Below are positions 32,559 to 42,075 of a DNA stretch of 64,000 nucleotides, piece by piece. The notes below the pieces were generated by a model that did no database searches, had not been told where the DNA came from, and saw nothing but the letters and a program-made list of their open reading frames with translations. This DNA comes from Streptomyces anulatus (GTDB lineage: Bacteria; Actinomycetota; Actinomycetes; Streptomycetales; Streptomycetaceae), in assembly GCF_014650675.1 (NCBI RefSeq), contig NZ_BMVK01000003.1, forward strand, positions 62,001 to 126,000. Reading direction: 5' to 3'. The position numbers were made by a program, and so were the translations under genes. How positions within the stretch are numbered: the first letter of the stretch is position 1; each line of letters starts with the position of its first letter.

Positions 32559-34070
32559 TCACGGCTCGGCGCGGGACGCGCGTTCCGGCTCCAGCGGCGG
32601 GGCGACGACCCCGCAGTGCACGGCGCACTCGGGCCGCTCGCCGCGGACGGCGGCGGCGGCCGGGGTGCGCACCGTCCACCAGGCGATGACCGCGCCCGCC
32701 ACCAGCAGCCCGGCGCACATCGGCATCGCCCGCCGGAAGGTCGCGGCGAACTCGCCCGCGTCCCGGTACGCCTCGGGCCCCATCCCGGCGAGCAGCGGGA
32801 GGGCGGCCACCGCGATGAGCCCCGCGGCACGCGCGGCGGCGTTGTTGATGCCGCTGGCCAGCCCCGCCCGACCGGCGTCCACGGCGGCCAGGACGGTCGC
32901 GGTGAGCGGCGCGACGACCACGACGAGCCCGGCGCCGAGCACCGATACGGCGGGCAGCACCTCACTGACGTACGAGCCGACGGACGGGGTGCCGGGCCCC
33001 ACCCGCAGCATCAGGAGCATCCCGGCGGCGGCCAGCAGCGGCCCCACGGTGAGGGGGATGCGGGGCCCGATCCGCCGCCCCAGCTCCCCCGACCAGGCGG
33101 AGAACAGCAGCATGAGGACCGTGGTCGGCAGCAGCGCGGTACCGGCCCCCAGCGCCGAGTACCCGGCGACGACCTGGAGCTGGATCGCGGAGAGGAAGAA
33201 GAAGCCGCCGAGGGCCGCGTAGACGCAGAAAGTCACCAGGTTGACGGAGGTGAACAGCCGGGAGCGGAAGATCGACGGCGGCAGCATGGGATCCGCCCGC
33301 CGCTGCTCGACCAGGACGAACGCCACTCCGAGGGCCAGCCCGCCGAGGGCCGACCCGATCACCAACGGCGACGCGCCCCGCCCCGGGGCCTCGATCAGGG
33401 CGTACGTCACCCCGGCGAGCGCCAGCGCCCCGAGGACGGCCCCCAGCACGTCGAACCGGCCGTGCGCCGCCGGATCCCGCGACTCCGGTACGTGCCGGAG
33501 CGCGACGGGCACGCAGATGGCCGCGAGCGGCAGATTCAGCAGGAACACCCACCGCCACCCGGGCCCGTCGACGAGCCACCCGCCCACGAAGGGCCCGACC
33601 GCCGCCCCGACCCCGCCGAACCCGGACCAGAGCCCCACGGCCCGGGCGCGGTCGTCCGGATGGAAGCTCGCCTGGATGAGCGCGAGGGACCCCGGAGTGA
33701 GCAGCGCCCCGCCGACCCCCTGGAGGGCCCGCGCGACGATGAGGACCCCCGCGTCGGGCGCGATCCCGCAGAGCAGCGAGGCCAGCGCGAACCACACCAC
33801 CCCCACCACGAACACCCGCCGCCGCCCGTACCGGTCCCCGAGCGCCCCGCCGAGGAGGATCAGCCCGGCGAGCGTGAGCATGTACGCGTTGACGGTCCAC
33901 TGGAGCGCGGCCATGTCGGTGCCAAGGTCCTCGCCGATACGGGGCAGGGCCACGTTGATGACCGTGGAGTCCAGCATCGCCATGCTGGAGCCGAGCACGG
34001 TGGTCAGCACGACCCACCGCCCGACGGACGAGGCGACCCGAATCTCTCCGGGCGCGGGGGCATCAGCCAT
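32559..34070 (-). CDS. MFS exporter, DHA2-type (14 TM)
   Basis: 503 residues with about 14 TM helices. Helix 1 signature LDSTVINVALPRIGEDL, motif A GGALGDRYGRRRVFVVG, and motif C GFGGVGAAVGPFVGG mark a drug:H+ antiporter. The C-terminus is polar. The ATG at 34070 has a weak ribosome site; the frame is open much further upstream without coding character. It follows the DUF6191 gene by 62 bases and may be cotranscribed with it. Distinct from the exporter at 19476-20918. Substrate unknown. Confidence 0.87.
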   Translation of the reverse strand: MADAPAPGEIRVASSVGRWVVLTTVLGSSMAMLDSTVINVALPRIGEDLGTDMAALQWTVNAYMLTLAGLILLGGALGDRYGRRRVFVVGVVWFALASLLCGIAPDAGVLIVARALQGVGGALLTPGSLALIQASFHPDDRARAVGLWSGFGGVGAAVGPFVGGWLVDGPGWRWVFLLNLPLAAICVPVALRHVPESRDPAAHGRFDVLGAVLGALALAGVTYALIEAPGRGASPLVIGSALGGLALGVAFVLVEQRRADPMLPPSIFRSRLFTSVNLVTFCVYAALGGFFFLSAIQLQVVAGYSALGAGTALLPTTVLMLLFSAWSGELGRRIGPRIPLTVGPLLAAAGMLLMLRVGPGTPSVGSYVSEVLPAVSVLGAGLVVVVAPLTATVLAAVDAGRAGLASGINNAAARAAGLIAVAALPLLAGMGPEAYRDAGEFAATFRRAMPMCAGLLVAGAVIAWWTVRTPAAAAVRGERPECAVHCGVVAPPLEPERASRAEP

Positions 34071-34132
34071 GGAAGCAGCATCCCGGCTGCCCCCGCCCCC
34101 TGCCACCGGGGCCGGGGCCGTGCGCCTGCCCG

Positions 34133-34453
34133 CTATCCCCCGGCCCGGGGGAGCCGCACCACGGCTGTCCCACCGTCGAGATCGACCAGGGTCCGGTGGG
34201 GCGGCGCCCCGTCCTCCTCGTCGTCCCGCAGGAGCAGGGCGGACTGCCGCTCCTTGAGCTCGCTCTGCTTGCCCGGCGAGAAGGTCGCGTGGAGCTGCTC
34301 GAACCCGGTCGCCGATATCTGCCCCTGCCGGGCGCTGTTCCGCCACGGCAGCATCCCGGCCCGCCCGGCGCGCAGCAGAAGCTGATCGAGGAAGGCGAGG
34401 GCGGTCAACAGGATGACCAACCCGGGCAACGTCAGAAACACGAGAAAGGCCAT
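34133..34453 (-). CDS. DUF6191-type small membrane protein
   Basis: 106 residues: one N-terminal TM segment (AFLVFLTLPGLVILLTALAFL), then a polar domain with SATGFEQLHATFSPGKQSELKER and LLLRDDEEDGAPP, which I recall as the DUF6191 family of Streptomyces. Function unknown. ATG at 34453 preferred over the upstream in-frame start at 34477 because it gives a compact N-terminal TM anchor; no strong ribosome site for either. Confidence 0.75.
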   Translation of the reverse strand: MAFLVFLTLPGLVILLTALAFLDQLLLRAGRAGMLPWRNSARQGQISATGFEQLHATFSPGKQSELKERQSALLLRDDEEDGAPPHRTLVDLDGGTAVVRLPRAGG

Positions 34454-34539
34454 GCCGCCCAGTCTGCCCGCCCCCACCCCCGAAGGGCAGGGGCCCGCAC
34501 TTCACGGACCGGGGCCACCGAGGACCGGGGGCACCCAAT

Positions 34540-34612
34540 CCAGCCCCTCCGGCGATTGAGGAGCGGGGGCGGGCAGAGCCCCCGCAACCGGGGGCCCGGG
34601 GGCGGAGCCCCC
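34540..34612. repeat. Dispersed Streptomyces GC-rich repeat
   Basis: CCAGCCCCTCCGGCGATTGA followed by GGAGCGGGGGC and two GGGGGC.../GCCCCC hairpin units; same family as at 23674-23860. It lies between the ends of a gene and its neighbour and may act as a terminator. Confidence 0.65.
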
Positions 34613-34622
34613 GCAACCACCC

Positions 34623-35795
34623 CTACCGCACGGCCCCCACCGCCCGCACCAACGCCGAAACCCCCCGCACCACCTTCTCCCGGGGACACCCCACGTTCAG
34701 CCGGACGAACCCGGGCGCCCCGTAAACGGCACCCCCCATGATCGCCACCCCTTCCCGCTCCACCAGCACCCGCTGCAACTCCTCGTCGTCCACCCCCAGC
34801 GGCCGCAGGTCGATCCACGCCAGGTACCCGGCCTGCGGCGGCTCCCACCCCAGCTCGGGAAAGGCCTCGCCCAGCCGCTCCGCCACGTAACCCAGGTTCC
34901 CCGCCACATACGCCCGTACCGCGTCCAGCCACGCCGCCCCCTCCCGGTACGCCGCGATGTGCGCGGTCAGCGACAGCACGGCCGACGACGCCAGCCCCTC
35001 CCCCGTCTCCATCCGGCGCACGAACTCCGCCCGGTCCGCCGGATCGCCGATCAGCCCGTACGAACCGGTCAGCGCCGGAAAGTTGAACGCCTTCGACCCG
35101 GAGGAGATGAGCGCCCACCGCCCGTCGCCCGCCACCCGCGTCCACGGCACATGGACGCGCCCCGCGCCCCCCGCGTCCCCCTCGTGCACGAAGTCCGCGT
35201 GGATCTCGTCGCTGATCACCGCGACCCCGTACCGCTCGGCCAGCGCGGCCGTCCGGGCCAGCTCGTCCACCGTCCACACCCGGCCCGTCGGGTTGTGGGG
35301 CGAGCACAGCACCAGGACCTTCGCGTCCGGCCGGGACAGCTCGCGCTCCAGCGCCTCCTCGTCCCCCACCGGCACCCCCCGCAGCTCGCGCCCGAGTCCG
35401 GTGATCGCCTTGCGGAAGCCGTCGTACGTGGGGGTGTGGACGACGACGCCGTCCCCCTCCTCCGTCCACATCCGCAGCAGCTGGGAGAGCTGGTTGAGCA
35501 CGGACGGGCCGTAGACCAGCTGCCCGGTGTCGATCGTGGTGTCGTACCGGGTCGCGTACCAGTGGGCTATCGCCGAGCGGAAGTCGTCCTGCTGCCAGGT
35601 GGTGTAGCCGAGGACCCCGTGCTCCAGGCGGGCCCGGAGCGCGGCCAGGACCTCCGGAGCCGTGGCGAAGTCCATGTCGGAGATGGTGAACGGCAGCAGC
35701 CCGTCGACCCCGAACCGGTCAGCGACCCCGTCCCACTGGACGCACCAGGTGCCCCGGCGGTCGACGACGGTGTCGAAATCGTAAGTCGCACCCAC
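34623..35795 (-). CDS. PLP-dependent aminotransferase / C-S lyase (MalY/PatB-like)
   Basis: 390 residues, fold type I. Blocks: PFTISDMDFATAPEV (MalY/PatB-type), SPHNPTGRVWT, VISDEIHADFV, and the PLP lysine in SSGSKAFNFPAL. MalY/PatB proteins are cystathionine beta-lyase-like C-S lyases or aminotransferases. GTG at 35795 chosen: it follows GAGG by 9 bases and gives the usual start (M)GATYDFDTV. Next to fba but separated by a terminator, so it has its own promoter. Confidence 0.87.
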   Translation of the reverse strand: MGATYDFDTVVDRRGTWCVQWDGVADRFGVDGLLPFTISDMDFATAPEVLAALRARLEHGVLGYTTWQQDDFRSAIAHWYATRYDTTIDTGQLVYGPSVLNQLSQLLRMWTEEGDGVVVHTPTYDGFRKAITGLGRELRGVPVGDEEALERELSRPDAKVLVLCSPHNPTGRVWTVDELARTAALAERYGVAVISDEIHADFVHEGDAGGAGRVHVPWTRVAGDGRWALISSGSKAFNFPALTGSYGLIGDPADRAEFVRRMETGEGLASSAVLSLTAHIAAYREGAAWLDAVRAYVAGNLGYVAERLGEAFPELGWEPPQAGYLAWIDLRPLGVDDEELQRVLVEREGVAIMGGAVYGAPGFVRLNVGCPREKVVRGVSALVRAVGAVR

Positions 35796-35827
35796 AGCGG
35801 GGCCTCTTCTCTCTCCTGGTACGGCAA

Positions 35828-35860
35828 CGGGCCCGGCCCCCTGAAGGAGGACCGGGCCCG
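35828..35860 (-). terminator. Terminator after fba
   Basis: CGGGCCCGG (35828-35836) pairs with CCGGGCCCG (35852-35860), with further partial pairing in the loop, just after the fba stop. Confidence 0.65.
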
Positions 35861-35887
35861 ACGCCGTACGTCCGTGCGGACGGGTGA

Positions 35888-36919
35888 TTACTTCAGCTTC
35901 GTACCGGTGGAGCGCAGGTGCCCGCACGCCTCGGTGACGCGCTTGGCCATGCCCGCCTCGGCGGCCTTGCCCCAGGTGCGCGGGTCGTAGGTCTTCTTGT
36001 TGCCGACCTCGCCGTCGACCTTCAGGACACCGTCGTAGTTGCGGAACATGTGGTCCACGACCGGGCGGGTGAAGGCGTACTGGGTGTCGGTGTCGAGGTT
36101 CATCTTCACGACGCCGTTCTCCAGCGCGGTGGCGATCTCCTCGGCGGTGGAGCCCGAACCGCCGTGGAAGACGAAGTCGAACGGCTGGCTGCCGGCCGGC
36201 TTGCCGTACTTCTCGGAGACGCCGGCCTGAAGGTCCTTCAGCAGCTCGGGACGGAGCACGACGTTGCCCGGCTTGTAGACGCCGTGGACGTTGCCGAAGG
36301 AGGCGGCCAGCAGGTAGCGGCCCTTCTCGCCCAGGCCGAGCGCCTCGGCGGTGCGCAGCGCGTCGTCGACGGTCGTGTACAGCTCGTCGTTGATCTCGTG
36401 CGTGACGCCGTCCTCCTCACCGCCGGTCGGGGTGATCTCGACCTCAAGGATGATCTTGGCGGCGGCGGCCTTGGCCAGCAGCTCCTGGCCGATGGCCAGG
36501 TTGTCGGCGAGGGTCTCGGCCGAGCCGTCCCACATGTGCGACTGGAACAGCGGGTTCAGACCCTTGGCGACGCGCTCCGCGGAGACGTCGAGCAGCGGAC
36601 GTACGTAACCGTCCAGCTTGTCCTTGGGGCAGTGGTCGGTGTGCAGCGCGATGGTGACGTCGTACTTCGCCGCGACGATGTGCGCGAACTCGGCCAGGGC
36701 GACCGCACCCGTGACCATGTCCTTGCTGTACTGGCCGCCCAGGAACTCCGCACCACCGGTGGAGATCTGGACGATGCCGTCGCTCTCGGCCTCCGCGAAA
36801 CCGCGCAGGGCGGCGTGCAGGGTCTGGGACGAGGTCACGTTGATGGCCGGGTAGGCGAACTTGCCCGCCTTTGCCCGGTCGAGCATCTCGGCGTACGCCT
36901 CGGGGGTTGCGATGGGCAT
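35888..36919 (-). CDS. fba: Fructose-bisphosphate aldolase, class II
   Basis: 343 residues, zinc-dependent class II aldolase that cleaves fructose-1,6-bisphosphate in glycolysis. Metal- and substrate-binding blocks: LHTDHCPKDKLD, the catalytic region near ILEVEITPTGGEEDG, FGNVHGVYKPGNV and FVFHGGSGS, then MNLDTDTQYAFTRP. ATG 36919, with the strong expression expected of a glycolytic gene. In the Streptomyces core next to pyrE, with a parS site between them. Confidence 0.98.
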   Translation of the reverse strand: MPIATPEAYAEMLDRAKAGKFAYPAINVTSSQTLHAALRGFAEAESDGIVQISTGGAEFLGGQYSKDMVTGAVALAEFAHIVAAKYDVTIALHTDHCPKDKLDGYVRPLLDVSAERVAKGLNPLFQSHMWDGSAETLADNLAIGQELLAKAAAAKIILEVEITPTGGEEDGVTHEINDELYTTVDDALRTAEALGLGEKGRYLLAASFGNVHGVYKPGNVVLRPELLKDLQAGVSEKYGKPAGSQPFDFVFHGGSGSTAEEIATALENGVVKMNLDTDTQYAFTRPVVDHMFRNYDGVLKVDGEVGNKKTYDPRTWGKAAEAGMAKRVTEACGHLRSTGTKLK

Positions 36920-37033
36920 CTGACCGCTCCTTGGGATGTGCGGGTGTGCAGGCTTTGAGTCCCTGACCTGGGGGCGACGTCATCGTCGCCCCCATCTTCC
37001 CAGACTCCTCATCCGGCTCCACTCGGCGGACCC

Positions 37034-37049
37034 TGTTTCACGTGAAACC
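37034..37049. promoter_or_regulatory. parS centromere site (ParB binding)
   Basis: TGTTTCACGTGAAACC contains the perfect 14-bp palindrome GTTTCACGTGAAAC (37035-37048), identical to the Streptomyces ParB-binding consensus. It lies in the pyrE-fba intergenic gap; such sites cluster around the origin, so this region is within the origin-proximal arm. Confidence 0.92.
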
Positions 37050-37063
37050 GTCCGCCCCGGGGT

Positions 37064-37603
37064 TCAGCCCAGGTCGAGGTCGGCCACCGAGTAGACGTGG
37101 ATGTACGGCAGACCGGCCTCGGCGATGGCCGGGGCGGCACCACGCTCGACGATCACGGCGACGGCGACGACCTCGCCGCCCGCCTCGCGCACCGCCTCGA
37201 CGGCGGTCAGCGGCGAACCGCCCGTCGTCGAGGTGTCCTCGACGACCAGGCAGCGGCGGCCCTTCACATCGGTGCCCTCGATACGGCGCTGCATCCCGTG
37301 CGCCTTCTGCGCCTTGCGGACGACGAACGCGTCCAGGCTCTTACCCCGCGCGGCGGAGGCGTGCAGCATCGAGGTGGCGACCGGGTCGGCGCCCAGGGTC
37401 AGCCCGCCGACGCAGTCGTAGTCCAGCTCGGCGGTGGCGTCGAGCATGACCTGACCGACCAGCGGCGCGGCCTTGCCGTCCAGCGTGATCCGGCGCAGGT
37501 CGATGTACCAGTCGGCTTCCAGACCCGAGGAGAGGGTCACCTTGCCGTGCACCACGGCCTTGTCCTTGATCTGCTGGAGCAGGTCAGCGCGTACGTCAGT
37601 CAT
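37064..37603 (-). CDS. pyrE: Orotate phosphoribosyltransferase
   Basis: 179 residues. It joins orotate to PRPP to make OMP in pyrimidine synthesis. PRPP-binding loop CLVVEDTSTTGGSPLTAVEAV at about 118-138, substrate region TLSSGLEADWYIDLR, and GLTLGADPVA. ATG at 37603 is used; an in-frame GTG two codons upstream is possible and neither has a strong ribosome site. Not in a pyr operon here; it precedes fba, with the parS site in the gap. Confidence 0.96.
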   Translation of the reverse strand: MTDVRADLLQQIKDKAVVHGKVTLSSGLEADWYIDLRRITLDGKAAPLVGQVMLDATAELDYDCVGGLTLGADPVATSMLHASAARGKSLDAFVVRKAQKAHGMQRRIEGTDVKGRRCLVVEDTSTTGGSPLTAVEAVREAGGEVVAVAVIVERGAAPAIAEAGLPYIHVYSVADLDLG

Positions 37604-37651
37604 GTCCACGAGGGTAAGCGGTGCCGCACCGGCCCACCGCCGGGCACCCGC

Positions 37652-38458
37652 TCAGAGCCGCGTCCAGCTCCAGACCGTCGTGATCTCCAGCGGGTCGATC
37701 GGGGTCACCAGCCGGGGCGCGGTGTTCAGCCCGTTCGGCGGCCCGGACTGCGGCTCGACACAGACGGCCTCGTCCTGCTCGTCGTAGACGACCACCCATT
37801 CGCTGCGGCTCTTCACCGTCAGCTCCAGCCGCTCCGGCCAGGTGAGCTTCACGTCCACTCCGTCGGGCATGCCGAAGCAGTCGTCCCACGGACCGGGCAG
37901 GGGGTCGATGCGACGGCCGGTGGGCAGATGGTCCGCGCCCCGCTCCTCCTGCCAGGCGGCGTCGAAGGACAGCTCGGCGTCCACGCCGTCGATGGTGCGG
38001 TGGAACCACGGGTGCCAGCCGGCCTGGGCCGGGAAGGAGTCGCGTGACGTCTCGACGGCGAGGCCCAGCGTCAGCGACTCCCCGGTCAGCTCGAAGGTCT
38101 GCGTGACCCGGCCCCGGTACGGCCAGGGCTCGGCGAGGTCGTAGTAGAACGCGGCCCGCCCCTCTTCCAGGTCGGCGGCCGTGAACGCCGGCTGCCAGGA
38201 GGTGTCCCGGCCGGTGCCGTGGATGGCGTGCGGCGGGGAGTTCAGCGGCAGCCGGTGGAGCTCGTCGCCGTTGCGGAACTCCCCGTTCCCGGTCCGCCCG
38301 CACCAGGGCACCATCGGGAAACAGCCGTACCGCTCGCCCTGCCGGAGCAGTTCGACGCCCCCGATCCGGAGGCTGCTGATCCGGCAGCCGTGCACGGGGT
38401 CGACGGTCAACTCGGCTTCGCCGACGGTCAGCCTGACGTTCTCTTCGCTCCTGCTCAC
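37652..38458 (-). CDS. Aldose 1-epimerase-like protein
   Basis: 268 residues of the galactose-mutarotase fold: LTVDPVHGCRISSLRIGG near the start, PMVPWCGRTGNG, HAIHGTGRDTSW with the active-site His, and GWHPWFHR. It likely interconverts anomers of a sugar or sugar phosphate. GTG start at 38458. It is followed by pyrE 48 bases later and may be cotranscribed with it. Substrate not evident. Confidence 0.87.
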   Translation of the reverse strand: MSRSEENVRLTVGEAELTVDPVHGCRISSLRIGGVELLRQGERYGCFPMVPWCGRTGNGEFRNGDELHRLPLNSPPHAIHGTGRDTSWQPAFTAADLEEGRAAFYYDLAEPWPYRGRVTQTFELTGESLTLGLAVETSRDSFPAQAGWHPWFHRTIDGVDAELSFDAAWQEERGADHLPTGRRIDPLPGPWDDCFGMPDGVDVKLTWPERLELTVKSRSEWVVVYDEQDEAVCVEPQSGPPNGLNTAPRLVTPIDPLEITTVWSWTRL

Positions 38459-38496
38459 CCGACGACCCTACTGGCCCGCCCCGCCTCCGGCGCCCG

Positions 38497-39429
38497 CTAC
38501 CTCCGGCGTCGCAACGCCCGGCCCAGCACCACGGCGGAGGCGAGCGCGAGGGCGGCGGCGGGGGCGACCCACCGCAGGGTCGTGCTCGCACCGCCCGCCT
38601 CCGGGGAGGGCACGGGGGCGTAGCGGCCCCGCGGGGGCGCGTGGTCGACCTCCTCGGCGCTGCGCCCGATCATGGTGCGGCGGGCGTGCGCGGCCTCGGC
38701 GGGCGGTTCGTCCGGAACGGTGAACTCCACCCCGGCGACGGGATCGAGCGAGGGCGGCGGCACGGGCGAGTCGAACACCGACCCGGAATCCTCCGTATCG
38801 GGATCGACGACCTCGGCCCCGGTCTCCGTCTCCTCTTCGATCTCCGCCTCGGCCCCGATCTCCGTCTCGGGAGCACGGCCTTCGCCTCCGACACCGTCCG
38901 CCGCGTCCTCGTCGCCCTCAAGCCCTTCGGCGACCACCGCACCGTCCTCGTCGCCCTCGCGGGCGTCCTCGTCCCGCACCGCCAGCGACTCCGTCACCAA
39001 CTGCTGGGTGAAGCGGTCCAGGAGCCGATGGGCGGCCGCGAGCGCCGCGCCCTCCTCCAGCTCGACCAGCCGTCCGTCCCCGATCGCCGTGCCGCTGTAG
39101 GCGAGCGCCGTCCCGCCGTCCGCCTCCGTGAGGCCGATGGTCAGGGCCAGCTCGACCGCACCGGTGCCCCGGGCCTCGACGCCCTGCCCGGTCACCGAGA
39201 AGCGCTGCCCTTCCGAACCGCCGGATCCCTCCGGGCCGGTGAGCCGCAGCTCGCCCCGGTAGGTGATGGTGTGGCCGCCGGCCCGTAGCTTCAGCCGGCC
39301 CGCCAGGGGCGACGCCGACGCGTCGGCGTCCTGCTGGAGGCCGGGGACGCAGCGGGCGACCCGGGCGGGATCGCCCAGCGCGCGCAGCAGAGTCGGGACG
39401 GGAACCGGAACGAACACCTCATGCTCCAT
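38497..39429 (-). CDS. SRPBCC-domain membrane-anchored protein
   Basis: 310 residues. The N-terminal 150 residues (starts EHEVFVPVPVPTLLRALGDPARVARCVPG) match the SRPBCC/CoxG-type ligand-binding fold; an acidic, Glu/Asp-rich middle region (about 160-235) follows; the C-terminus has a TM segment (ALALASAVVLGRALRR) ending in Arg-rich residues. Function unknown; CoxG-like proteins recruit membrane partners. ATG 39429. Separated from the spermidine synthase-like gene by 138 bases. Confidence 0.8.
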   Translation of the reverse strand: MEHEVFVPVPVPTLLRALGDPARVARCVPGLQQDADASASPLAGRLKLRAGGHTITYRGELRLTGPEGSGGSEGQRFSVTGQGVEARGTGAVELALTIGLTEADGGTALAYSGTAIGDGRLVELEEGAALAAAHRLLDRFTQQLVTESLAVRDEDAREGDEDGAVVAEGLEGDEDAADGVGGEGRAPETEIGAEAEIEEETETGAEVVDPDTEDSGSVFDSPVPPPSLDPVAGVEFTVPDEPPAEAAHARRTMIGRSAEEVDHAPPRGRYAPVPSPEAGGASTTLRWVAPAAALALASAVVLGRALRRRR

Positions 39430-39567
39430 GGAAACCGAGCCTAATCGGCCCCGGCCCGGACGTCAGCGCTTCCGCCCGCCGAAAGCCGGGCCACACCCCT
39501 GGCCACACGCCGGGCCGCACGCCGGACCGCATGCCGGGAATCCCCCCGGCCGCGCCCCCGGGCGGGC

Positions 39568-41166
39568 TCACACGTCCTCCCAGTACCGCGGATGGATCAG
39601 CGTCGACGGGATCAGCCCCGGCAGCCGGGCGTCGTCCGCCGCCCGCGCCCCCTCGCGCAGCTCCCGGCCGCCCAGCGACCGGGGTACGGGCCCTCCGGCG
39701 GCCAGCGCGGGCTGCGGCGCCGCGCCCGCGCCGGCGAGGAGGAAGCCCCAGTCCTCCCGCTCCCGGTCCTCGCCGCCACCCCGGTCGGGGCTCGCGGCGA
39801 GGCCCGCGTACCGGCCGGTGACCCGGTACGGGTGGGTCGCGAGGCCGCCCGCGCGCATCGAGGCCTCCACCGTCCAGAAGGTCTGCGGCCGGGCCCCCAG
39901 CGGCCCGGCGTGCACCACGAGCCGCCCGTCCGGGGCCAGCGCCTCCGCGACCAGCCCGTAGAACTCGGCGGAGTACAGCTTCGTACTGGCGGTGATGCCC
40001 GGGTCCGGAAGGTCGGAGATCACCACGTCGTAGCGCCCCCGGTCGGCCCGGAGCCAGGGGAACGCGTCCGCCCCGACCACCGAGACGCGCGGGTCGCGGA
40101 AGGCGTGGTCGTTCAGCTCGGAGAGGGCGGGGTCCGTACGGGCCAGTCGGGTGACAGCCGGGTCCAGCTCGACGACGGTGACCGAGCGGACGTCCCGGTA
40201 GCGCAGCACCTCGCGGGCGGCGAGTCCGTCGCCGCCGCCCAGGACGAGCACACGGGCGCGGGGCCCGTTCATCGCGGGGTGCACCAGCGCCTCGTGGTAG
40301 CGGTACTCGTCGCGGGCGCTGACCCGCAGCCGGCCGTCCAGATAGAGGTCGAGGGAATCGCGGTCCGCGCCGGTCAGGACGACCTCCTGCACCCCGGTCT
40401 GCACGGCGACCCGCACCTGGTCCCCGTAGACCGCCCGCCGCGCCGCCCGCTCGAAGTCGTCGACCAGCACCGTCGCCGTGGCCAGGACCGCGATCACCGA
40501 GACGTTGACCAGGACGAGGAGCCACCGGGAGCGGGAGCTGAGGTCGCGCCGGAACACCCACAGGACCAGCGCGCCGCCCGCCGCCGCGTTGACCGCCCCG
40601 GTGAACAGCGCACCGGTCAACTGCCCCAGCACCGGCAGCAGCAGAAACGGGAACGCGAGCCCGCCGACCAGCGCGCCCACGTAGTCGGCGGCGAAGAGAT
40701 CGGCGACGGCCCCGCCCGCGTCCTGCCGGTCGACGCGCTGGATCAGCGTCATCAGCAGCGGGATCTCCGCGCCGATCAGCACCCCGATCGCCAGCGAGAA
40801 CCCGACCAGGGCGTACTGGGAGTCGCCGAGCCAGGCGAACGAGGCGTAGAGCACCAGCGCCGAGGAGCCGCCGATCAGCGCGAGGGCCGCCTCGACCATC
40901 CCGAAACCGACGGCGGCATGGCAGCGCAAACGTTTCGCGAGAAGGGAGCCGATGCCCATCGCGAACACCATCACGGAGAGCACGACGGACGCCTGGGTGA
41001 CCGAATCGCCGATCAGATAGGAGGCGAGCGCGACCAGTTCGAGCTCGTAGACGAGACCGCAGGCGGCGCAGACGAAGACCGCGGCCAGCACGAGGAACCG
41101 GCCGGTCCTCGGCCGTACGGGAAGCCGCGCCGCGCCCCCTCGCAGCGACATCTGCTGGTCGATCAT
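39568..41166 (-). CDS. speE: Membrane-bound polyamine aminopropyltransferase (spermidine synthase-like)
   Basis: 532 residues: seven or so TM helices (about 25-225) fused to a C-terminal aminopropyltransferase domain with the SAM-type motif [26 protein letters not shown] and [11 protein letters not shown]. The decarboxylated-SAM binding region is intact, but the acidic residue set that defines the substrate cannot be judged here. The TM-fused type is widespread in actinomycetes. ATG 41166. The C-terminal tail (about 470-532) is low complexity. Confidence 0.9.
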   Translation of the reverse strand: MIDQQMSLRGGAARLPVRPRTGRFLVLAAVFVCAACGLVYELELVALASYLIGDSVTQASVVLSVMVFAMGIGSLLAKRLRCHAAVGFGMVEAALALIGGSSALVLYASFAWLGDSQYALVGFSLAIGVLIGAEIPLLMTLIQRVDRQDAGGAVADLFAADYVGALVGGLAFPFLLLPVLGQLTGALFTGAVNAAAGGALVLWVFRRDLSSRSRWLLVLVNVSVIAVLATATVLVDDFERAARRAVYGDQVRVAVQTGVQEVVLTGADRDSLDLYLDGRLRVSARDEYRYHEALVHPAMNGPRARVLVLGGGDGLAAREVLRYRDVRSVTVVELDPAVTRLARTDPALSELNDHAFRDPRVSVVGADAFPWLRADRGRYDVVISDLPDPGITASTKLYSAEFYGLVAEALAPDGRLVVHAGPLGARPQTFWTVEASMRAGGLATHPYRVTGRYAGLAASPDRGGGEDREREDWGFLLAGAGAAPQPALAAGGPVPRSLGGRELREGARAADDARLPGLIPSTLIHPRYWEDV

Positions 41167-41233
41167 GTTGCGAACGCTACGTCACTGCATCGTCGCGGCC
41201 TGTCACCCACACGGGTGTAAGTGCGCCTGCCGG

Positions 41234-41755
41234 TCAGGCCGCGGGCGCGGGAATCCGCACCCCCACCCTGGTCCGGGTCACCACCAACTGCCCTTCCTGC
41301 GGGTACGCGTGCCAGGTGCGCCACCGCACCTGCCCCTCGGTGCGCTGGGCGAGCATCGCGGTGAAGGCGTACGGGCTGCCGGGGAAGGTGCCCGCCAGAC
41401 CGTGCGGGTGGTCGCTCACCAGGGCGAGCAGCTCCTGCGCCCGGCCGGCGAACTGCCCCTGCGTCAGGGTCTCCACGCGCGCCGCGAATTCGTACTCCCA
41501 GTCCCCGATCCGCTTCGCGACGCCGAGGGGCAGGGGGGTGCTGCTGCCGGGCATACAGGCCACGGTCTCGGAGCAGACTCCGCGGTCCTCCTGGAGGAGG
41601 ACCTGGTGGGAGGCGCCGAGCAGCCTCAACTGGAGTTCGGCGCCGTCGAGCCGGAGATCGAGGACCGCCAGGGCGGGCAGCGGCTCCCGCCCCAGCATCC
41701 AGGCCAGGTCGGCGGCGCGGGTATCGGAATAGGCCGTCTGGAGGGTGGTGAGCAT
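41234..41755 (-). CDS. DUF2617 protein
   Basis: 173 residues with the actinobacterial DUF2617 pattern (starts LTTLQTAYSDTRAADLAWMLG, then LRLLGASHQV, WEYEFAARVE, PYAFTAMLAQ, WRTWHAYP). Function unknown. ATG at 41755 with GGAG about 8 bases upstream; the reading frame continues upstream but without coding character. Upstream of the spermidine synthase-like gene in the same direction with a 67-base gap, a pairing I remember from other Streptomyces. Confidence 0.85.
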   Translation of the reverse strand: MLTTLQTAYSDTRAADLAWMLGREPLPALAVLDLRLDGAELQLRLLGASHQVLLQEDRGVCSETVACMPGSSTPLPLGVAKRIGDWEYEFAARVETLTQGQFAGRAQELLALVSDHPHGLAGTFPGSPYAFTAMLAQRTEGQVRWRTWHAYPQEGQLVVTRTRVGVRIPAPAA

Positions 41756-42002
41756 GGGTGGGCTCCGCAAACACACATGGACACATGGACAGCAGGACGC
41801 CCCCGGATGACTGCGCGTGGGAGGTGGGGAGCGCCCGATCTGGTCCAACTGGGGTCCGAGGGCTGATTGTTCTCTTCAACGAGGGAATCACGAAGTACGC
41901 CCACTCACAGCGTTTTCGCCCAACTTGCCGTGGTTTCCATCCCCCCGGGGGCTCACGGGGTCACTTGTTCAACCGAAAACGTCCGCGTCGTTCAACGAAA
42001 GA

Positions 42003-42032
42003 GCGCCCGGAGGGAGTTCACCCTCCGGACGC
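42003..42032 (-). terminator. Hairpin downstream of the Gly/Cys-rich small protein gene
   Basis: CCGGAGGG (42007-42014) pairs with CCCTCCGG (42021-42028), with three further outer pairs. It lies in the 320-base gap 41756-42075, which otherwise shows no feature I can support beyond the promoter region for the DUF2617 gene. Confidence 0.6.
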
Positions 42033-42075
42033 CCGGTGCCGCGTCACTTTCGGTGACCGCGCGGCGGCGGCCCGG

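Noticed and set aside
30828-34385. Very long plus-strand open frame (about 1,185 codons) across kynU, kynA, DUF3151 and MFS genes
   Set aside because: It crosses intergenic regions and has low-complexity Arg/Gly/Pro composition; all its length is explained by genes on the minus strand.
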